A stretch of DNA of 8,139 nucleotides. Source: Oscillospiraceae bacterium. GTDB lineage: Bacteria > Bacillota > Clostridia > Oscillospirales > Oscillospiraceae. Made by a program: the position numbers and the translations under genes. The notes below the pieces were generated by a model. It searched no databases. It was given only the letters and a program-made list of their open reading frames with translations, and was not told where the DNA came from. The DNA is taken from NCBI GenBank assembly GCA_020025175.1, contig JAHHSM010000079.1, forward strand, positions 1 through 8,139, read 5' to 3'. Shown here one piece after another: positions 5,241 to 8,139 of this stretch; within the stretch, counting starts at the first letter, position 1; each line of letters starts with the position of its first letter.

Positions 5241-6308
5241 TTAGTTCAGAACATAAATTGTGCAAGCTCTGCGGCCAAATTGAATACATTCATTGTAAGT
5301 GTTGAAGAATAGATCTACAATGTTGCCTTTGATTGCTCCGCCGGTATCGATTGCGGTTGCCATACCATAAACAATCTTTCCATTGGGCGTGGTAATATAC
5401 AGCTTCGTGCCCAGAGGAATAACCTTGGGATCAACAGCCACACCGCCAACATAAACAGGCTTTCCTGATGCGGTCAATGCGCCGGGTTTTGCGGTGTACG
5501 CAGTTGCACTGCCATTGATAACACGGGAATAGGTCAAAGTATTACCTGATTTAAAGGTTAACACGCCGCTGCCGTTCTTGTTGCGCTTGTCAGAGGCGAT
5601 ACGGTCATTGGAAGCGACAGTGGAAGATTTCGTGCCATATTCTGTAATCTGATTTGTGGGGGCGGTAATCATTTCAGAAGAGATGGGTTCGCGATCGACT
5701 TCTACACCATCTTTGTACGTTACATAATAGGTGACACGGGCGCTGCCGTTTTTACCGGCTTGTTTCACCTTTTCTGTACCTTTGGCCATTGATGCGTTTG
5801 CAACGCGATCTGTGGTATAGGTGATAGGTTCGACAGCTTCAACTCTGTCATAGGTATACTTGGAAATGTTGATAGACATTCCGTCTTGGGTATAATTGCT
5901 CAGATCGATGGAAACTTCATCAGTAGCACTGAGAGGAATATTCATACGTTCCAGCAAATCGCCGACAGTCTCGTTATAAGCCTGTGCGTGCAAAGTAGAA
6001 CCCAAGTAGTTGATCGTTACATCCTGACTACGCACAATGTTGATTTCGATTGTGCCGTTTTCGTTGCGTTCGGATGTAATCTGATCGATAGGGGAAACTT
6101 CAATGCCGGCGTTTTTAACGATCGCAGTGGGTGTATAGCCGCTGCTCTCAACGACAGAACGAGTTTCGCCATCGTTGATGATGTATACAGCCTTAGCGCT
6201 AACGATGCTACATGCAGCACTGATGGTCATAACAGACATCATAACGAATGCAATGGTACGTCGGACCGGATGGACAGATTTGCCATCGGTGGTTACGTGT
6301 TTTAACAT
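5241..6308 (-). CDS. YabE/RpfB-like DUF348-G5-3D cell-wall protein
   Basis: Secreted or membrane-tethered wall-remodelling enzyme of 355 residues. A basic N-terminus (HPVRR) and a hydrophobic stretch at about 18-37 act as signal or anchor. Two DUF348 ubiquitin-like repeats (about 41-145), a G5 domain (about 150-225, probably binding wall sugars) and a C-terminal 3D domain follow. The three aspartates that name the 3D domain are visible: D293 (VAVDPKVIPLGT), D321 (AIDTGGAIKG) and D332 (NIVDLFF). This double-psi barrel fold is related to MltA lytic transglycosylases, so peptidoglycan cleavage is the likely activity. The ATG at 6308 is chosen because AGGAGG sits six bases upstream; an in-frame start at 6347 lacks one. 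Its place upstream of rsmA matches yabE of B. subtilis. No Rpf or lysozyme-like domain is present, so it is closer to YabE than to true resuscitation factors. Confidence 0.93.
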   Translation of the reverse strand: MLKHVTTDGKSVHPVRRTIAFVMMSVMTISAACSIVSAKAVYIINDGETRSVVESSGYTPTAIVKNAGIEVSPIDQITSERNENGTIEINIVRSQDVTINYLGSTLHAQAYNETVGDLLERMNIPLSATDEVSIDLSNYTQDGMSINISKYTYDRVEAVEPITYTTDRVANASMAKGTEKVKQAGKNGSARVTYYVTYKDGVEVDREPISSEMITAPTNQITEYGTKSSTVASNDRIASDKRNKNGSGVLTFKSGNTLTYSRVINGSATAYTAKPGALTASGKPVYVGGVAVDPKVIPLGTKLYITTPNGKIVYGMATAIDTGGAIKGNIVDLFFNTYNECIQFGRRACTIYVLN

Positions 6309-6327
6309 AATAAACCTCCTAAAAATT

Positions 6328-6351
6328 CTGGATGGCGGAATTGCCAACCAG
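6328..6351 (-). promoter_or_regulatory. Leader hairpin just before the YabE-like ribosome binding site
   Basis: CTGG-T-TGGC and GCCA-T-CCAG pair around a 6-nt loop with one central T-T mismatch, ending 7 nt before the AGGAGG. It lies in a leader of about 140 nt after the promoter. It could affect translation or mRNA stability. I looked for the c-di-AMP riboswitch known from related wall-hydrolase leaders and did not recognise it. Confidence 0.4.
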
Positions 6352-6454
6352 TGTATCGAAACTGATTTTCCGGTTTTTCGGGGTGCTCTTTTTTGGAAAG
6401 AAACAAACTAAAGAAAAATTGTAACTTTTGTTACCAGCTTCAAATACAGGTGTT

Positions 6455-6483
6455 AGTATACACTTTGGCACCACTTTTGTCAA
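6455..6483 (-). promoter_or_regulatory. Promoter of the YabE-like gene
   Basis: On the minus strand TTGACA (6483-6478), 17 bases, TATACT (6460-6455), near-perfect consensus. The leader that follows contains a small palindrome GTAAC-tttt-GTTAC (6421-6434) and is about 140 nt long. Confidence 0.9.
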
Positions 6484-6700
6484 GTTTTTGCGGTGTTTTG
6501 AAAAAATAGCGCCCCACTTTGAGTAAAAATCTAGTAAAAATAGATGGAAAATCTATAAGAAGTATATGCAATAGTTACAAAATAATTACAAAAATGGATA
6601 CAAAAAATAAAAAACAAATTTTTATCATAAACTTTTAGGATTATGGAGGAAATATTATGTTTTTTGGCGGAAAAAGTAATGAAGGAATAATATTTAGGAT
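6484..6700. other. AT-rich intergenic region with an orphan start signal
   Basis: This is the core of the 447-bp gap between trmD and the YabE-like gene. It is very AT-rich, with loose repeats of TTACAAAA and AGTAAAAAT. On the plus strand GGAGG (6645-6649) precedes ATG 6657 by seven bases, opening a frame of 90 codons (MFFGGKSNEG...). That frame runs through the trmD terminator and 174 bases into trmD antisense, so I do not call it a gene. No RNA gene was recognised. Confidence 0.5.
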
Positions 6701-6733
6701 AAAAAAGCAGCCGCTCCGCTATGGAGCAGCTGC
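6701..6733 (-). terminator. Terminator of the rimM-trmD operon
   Basis: GCAGC-c-GCTCC (6707-6717) pairs with GGAGC-a-GCTGC (6723-6733) around a 5-nt loop, with one mismatch. On the minus strand it is followed by six T (6706-6701). It lies 22 nt after the trmD stop. Confidence 0.92.
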
Positions 6734-6755
6734 AAAATATATCATAAAAGATTCA

Positions 6756-7517
6756 TTACCTGTTTTCTGCCTCGAGTTCTTCCAACGCGGCAGCATAAAC
6801 TTTTTTTGCTTTTTTATCCAATGTACTTGGATCGAACTGTTTCATCATATCAGGTCGACGACGCATCGTGCGTTTATAGGATTCCTTTTTGCGCCAATCC
6901 GCCACTTTCTGATGGTTTCCGGAGAGTAAAATTTCAGGGACATGACGTCCATGCCACTCCTCCGGGCGAGAATATTGGGGGTATTCCAAAAGACCGTCCC
7001 AGTGAGATTCCTCTATGTAGCATTGTGCATCGGGTAAAACACCGGGAACCAGACGGCAGACGGCATCTGTCAATGCCATAGCGGGAATTTCGCCGCCGGT
7101 CAATACGAAATCACCCATGGAGATTTCTTCATCCACACATTCCTCTATAAAACGCTCATCAATGCCTTCGTAATGCCCGCATACCAGAATCAGGCGTTTA
7201 TATTGAGAAGCGAGGCGTTTGGCAGTTTCCTGACGGAATGTTTCGCCGCAGGGGGAGAAGTATATGGTGTGGATACGCGCACCGGCTTCATCGCAAATAT
7301 GTTTCCAACACTGGTAGAGCGGATCGGCCTGCATAACAGCGCCGCGGCCGCCGCCATAGGGATAGTCATCAACCTGTTTTTGTTTGTTTCGTGTATAGTC
7401 ACGAATTTGATGACATTCAATACGGATATGACCGCGTTCTGCTGCACGGCCCAGAATAGATTCATTGAGTACATCCCCGACAGTTTCGGGGAAAAGGGTC
7501 ATAATATCAATCCTCAT
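6756..7517 (-). CDS. trmD: tRNA (guanine37-N1)-methyltransferase
   Basis: TrmD transfers a methyl group from S-adenosylmethionine to G37 next to the anticodon of tRNAs reading CNN and related codons, which prevents +1 frameshifting. The 253 residues match the family length. Seen: the IMTLFPE start; YGGGRGAVMQADP at 54-66; CGHYEGIDER at 113-122 and SMGDFVLTGGE at 133-143, which form the SPOUT trefoil-knot cofactor site; GLLEYPQYSRP; and VPEILLSGNH with WR(KK)ES near 193-212. The catalytic Asp of the DSF motif in other species is aligned with Glu170 here (EESHWDGLLEYP), a conservative change I believe is common in clostridial homologues. The ATG at 7517 overlaps the rimM end by 11 nt and has AAAGGA ten bases upstream inside rimM, so the two are translationally linked. 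Confidence 0.98.
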   Translation of the reverse strand: MRIDIMTLFPETVGDVLNESILGRAAERGHIRIECHQIRDYTRNKQKQVDDYPYGGGRGAVMQADPLYQCWKHICDEAGARIHTIYFSPCGETFRQETAKRLASQYKRLILVCGHYEGIDERFIEECVDEEISMGDFVLTGGEIPAMALTDAVCRLVPGVLPDAQCYIEESHWDGLLEYPQYSRPEEWHGRHVPEILLSGNHQKVADWRKKESYKRTMRRRPDMMKQFDPSTLDKKAKKVYAAALEELEAENR

Positions 7518-8010
7518 CAGTGGCCATTCCTTTCATAAGGTGGATGGTCATCATGTTGCTATCCAAATCTGTCTTTTCAATGACGGAGGGAACTGAGGGG
7601 ACTAAATACTCCTTTTCACCCTTTATAACAAAAACATTATTAGCAGGATAAATCAGTACATCTTTGATGATGCCGATTTCATTTCCGGTTGCAGCATCTA
7701 TAACAGACATGCCCATTAGTTCTGCATTCAGATAATGACCTTCGGGCAATTTGATTTCATCACGATGGACTGATAGAATTTTGTTTTTTAGATGGAGTGC
7801 GGCATCCATGTCGTTCACGCCGGGCAGGGTTAGAAGTACTGCATTTTTATGAATACGAACGGTTAAGGGCTTGATGGGCTGACTATCGAGATAGAGTGTT
7901 TCAAAGTCGAGAAACTGCTCAGGATAGTCACACCACGGCTGTACTTTTACCTCTCCGTGTACACCGTGCGTATTTACGATTTGACCAACTTCAATATAGG
8001 TAAGCTTCAT
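7507..8010 (-). CDS. rimM: Ribosome maturation factor RimM
   Basis: RimM binds ribosomal protein S19 and the 30S head and assists 16S rRNA processing. The 167-residue length is typical. The N-terminal barrel begins with VGQIVNTHGVHGEVKVQPWCDYP (residues 8-30). A PRC-barrel domain covers about 90-162, with GMSVIDAATGNEIGIIKDV, the conserved NNVFVI strand and EYLVPSVPSVI. The ATG at 8010 has AAAGGAG six bases upstream. It is the first gene of the rimM-trmD operon. In many Firmicutes rpsP and a KH-domain gene come directly before rimM; here the 129 bases upstream hold a promoter and no coding sequence. Confidence 0.97.
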   Translation of the reverse strand: MKLTYIEVGQIVNTHGVHGEVKVQPWCDYPEQFLDFETLYLDSQPIKPLTVRIHKNAVLLTLPGVNDMDAALHLKNKILSVHRDEIKLPEGHYLNAELMGMSVIDAATGNEIGIIKDVLIYPANNVFVIKGEKEYLVPSVPSVIEKTDLDSNMMTIHLMKGMATDED

Positions 8011-8051
8011 GTCGGGCTCCTTTATTATTTACATACATAATTTCTTACTAT

Positions 8052-8080
8052 ATTATATAAAGATTTTTGCAGAGCGACAA
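8052..8080 (-). promoter_or_regulatory. Promoter of rimM-trmD
   Basis: On the minus strand TTGTCG (8080-8075), 17 bases, TATAAT (8057-8052). The -10 is perfect and the -35 matches at four of six positions. The leader to the rimM ATG is about 35 nt. The rest of the stretch to 8139 is AT-rich with no visible gene. Confidence 0.75.
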
Positions 8081-8139
8081 GAGCCAATTGTGTAAAAGTA
8101 AAATTTAAACATTTTCTCAAAAATTCTTGAAAAATTTAG

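Noticed and set aside
6309..6454. c-di-AMP (ydaO-type) riboswitch in the YabE-like leader
   Set aside because: The family is often controlled this way, but I could not find the conserved riboswitch core; only a small hairpin and palindrome are visible.
1..8139. CRISPR array, replication origin, integrase or toxin-antitoxin genes
   Set aside because: I saw no regularly spaced short repeats, DnaA-box cluster, tyrosine or serine recombinase motifs, or paired small toxin-antitoxin frames.

Overview
The window looks like the chromosome of a low-to-mid-GC Gram-positive bacterium (Firmicutes, most likely Clostridia; an Oscillospirales-type gut or anaerobe genome is a guess). The evidence is AGGAGG-type ribosome binding sites, TTGACA/TATAAT promoters, a sortase with a sortase-anchored surface protein, a Bacillus YabE-like wall protein next to rsmA, and a rimM-trmD pair.

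Left part (1-4035), accessory in character. The window opens inside a decayed tRNA-Gln copy (1-60, minus). Next comes a frameshifted 3' remnant of an IS5-type transposase (about 90-489, minus). A plus-strand two-gene surface-display cassette follows. The first gene (751-2988) encodes a 745-residue adhesin with a signal peptide, an N-terminal thioester domain (Cys91/Gln270), two nearly identical isopeptide-type repeat domains, a proline-rich stalk and an IPKTG wall-sorting signal. The second gene (2981-3787) encodes a class B sortase that overlaps the adhesin by 8 nt and probably starts at TTG. Between the two adhesin repeats lies an uninterrupted run of 11 G. Gain or loss of one G would put a stop codon almost at once downstream and remove the second repeat and the wall anchor, so this looks like a phase-variable contingency locus. 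A non-coding stretch with two hairpins closes the cassette.

Right part (4036-8139), housekeeping, all on the minus strand. It holds tRNA-Gln(CTG) with encoded CCA, its own consensus promoter and terminator; rsmA (16S rRNA dimethyltransferase); a YabE/RpfB-like DUF348-G5-3D cell-wall hydrolase; trmD (tRNA m1G37 methyltransferase); and rimM (30S maturation factor). rimM and trmD overlap and form an operon. rsmA, the wall hydrolase and rimM-trmD each have a recognisable promoter, and terminators separate these transcription units. An 11-bp perfect inverted repeat straddles the tRNA-Gln -10 box and is unexplained.

Functionally the right half supports translation (tRNA-Gln, RsmA, TrmD, RimM) and wall remodelling. 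The left half is a self-contained adhesion module lying between a pseudo-tRNA-Gln with IS debris on one side and the intact tRNA-Gln on the other. That layout suggests acquisition or rearrangement at a tRNA locus, although no integrase is visible.
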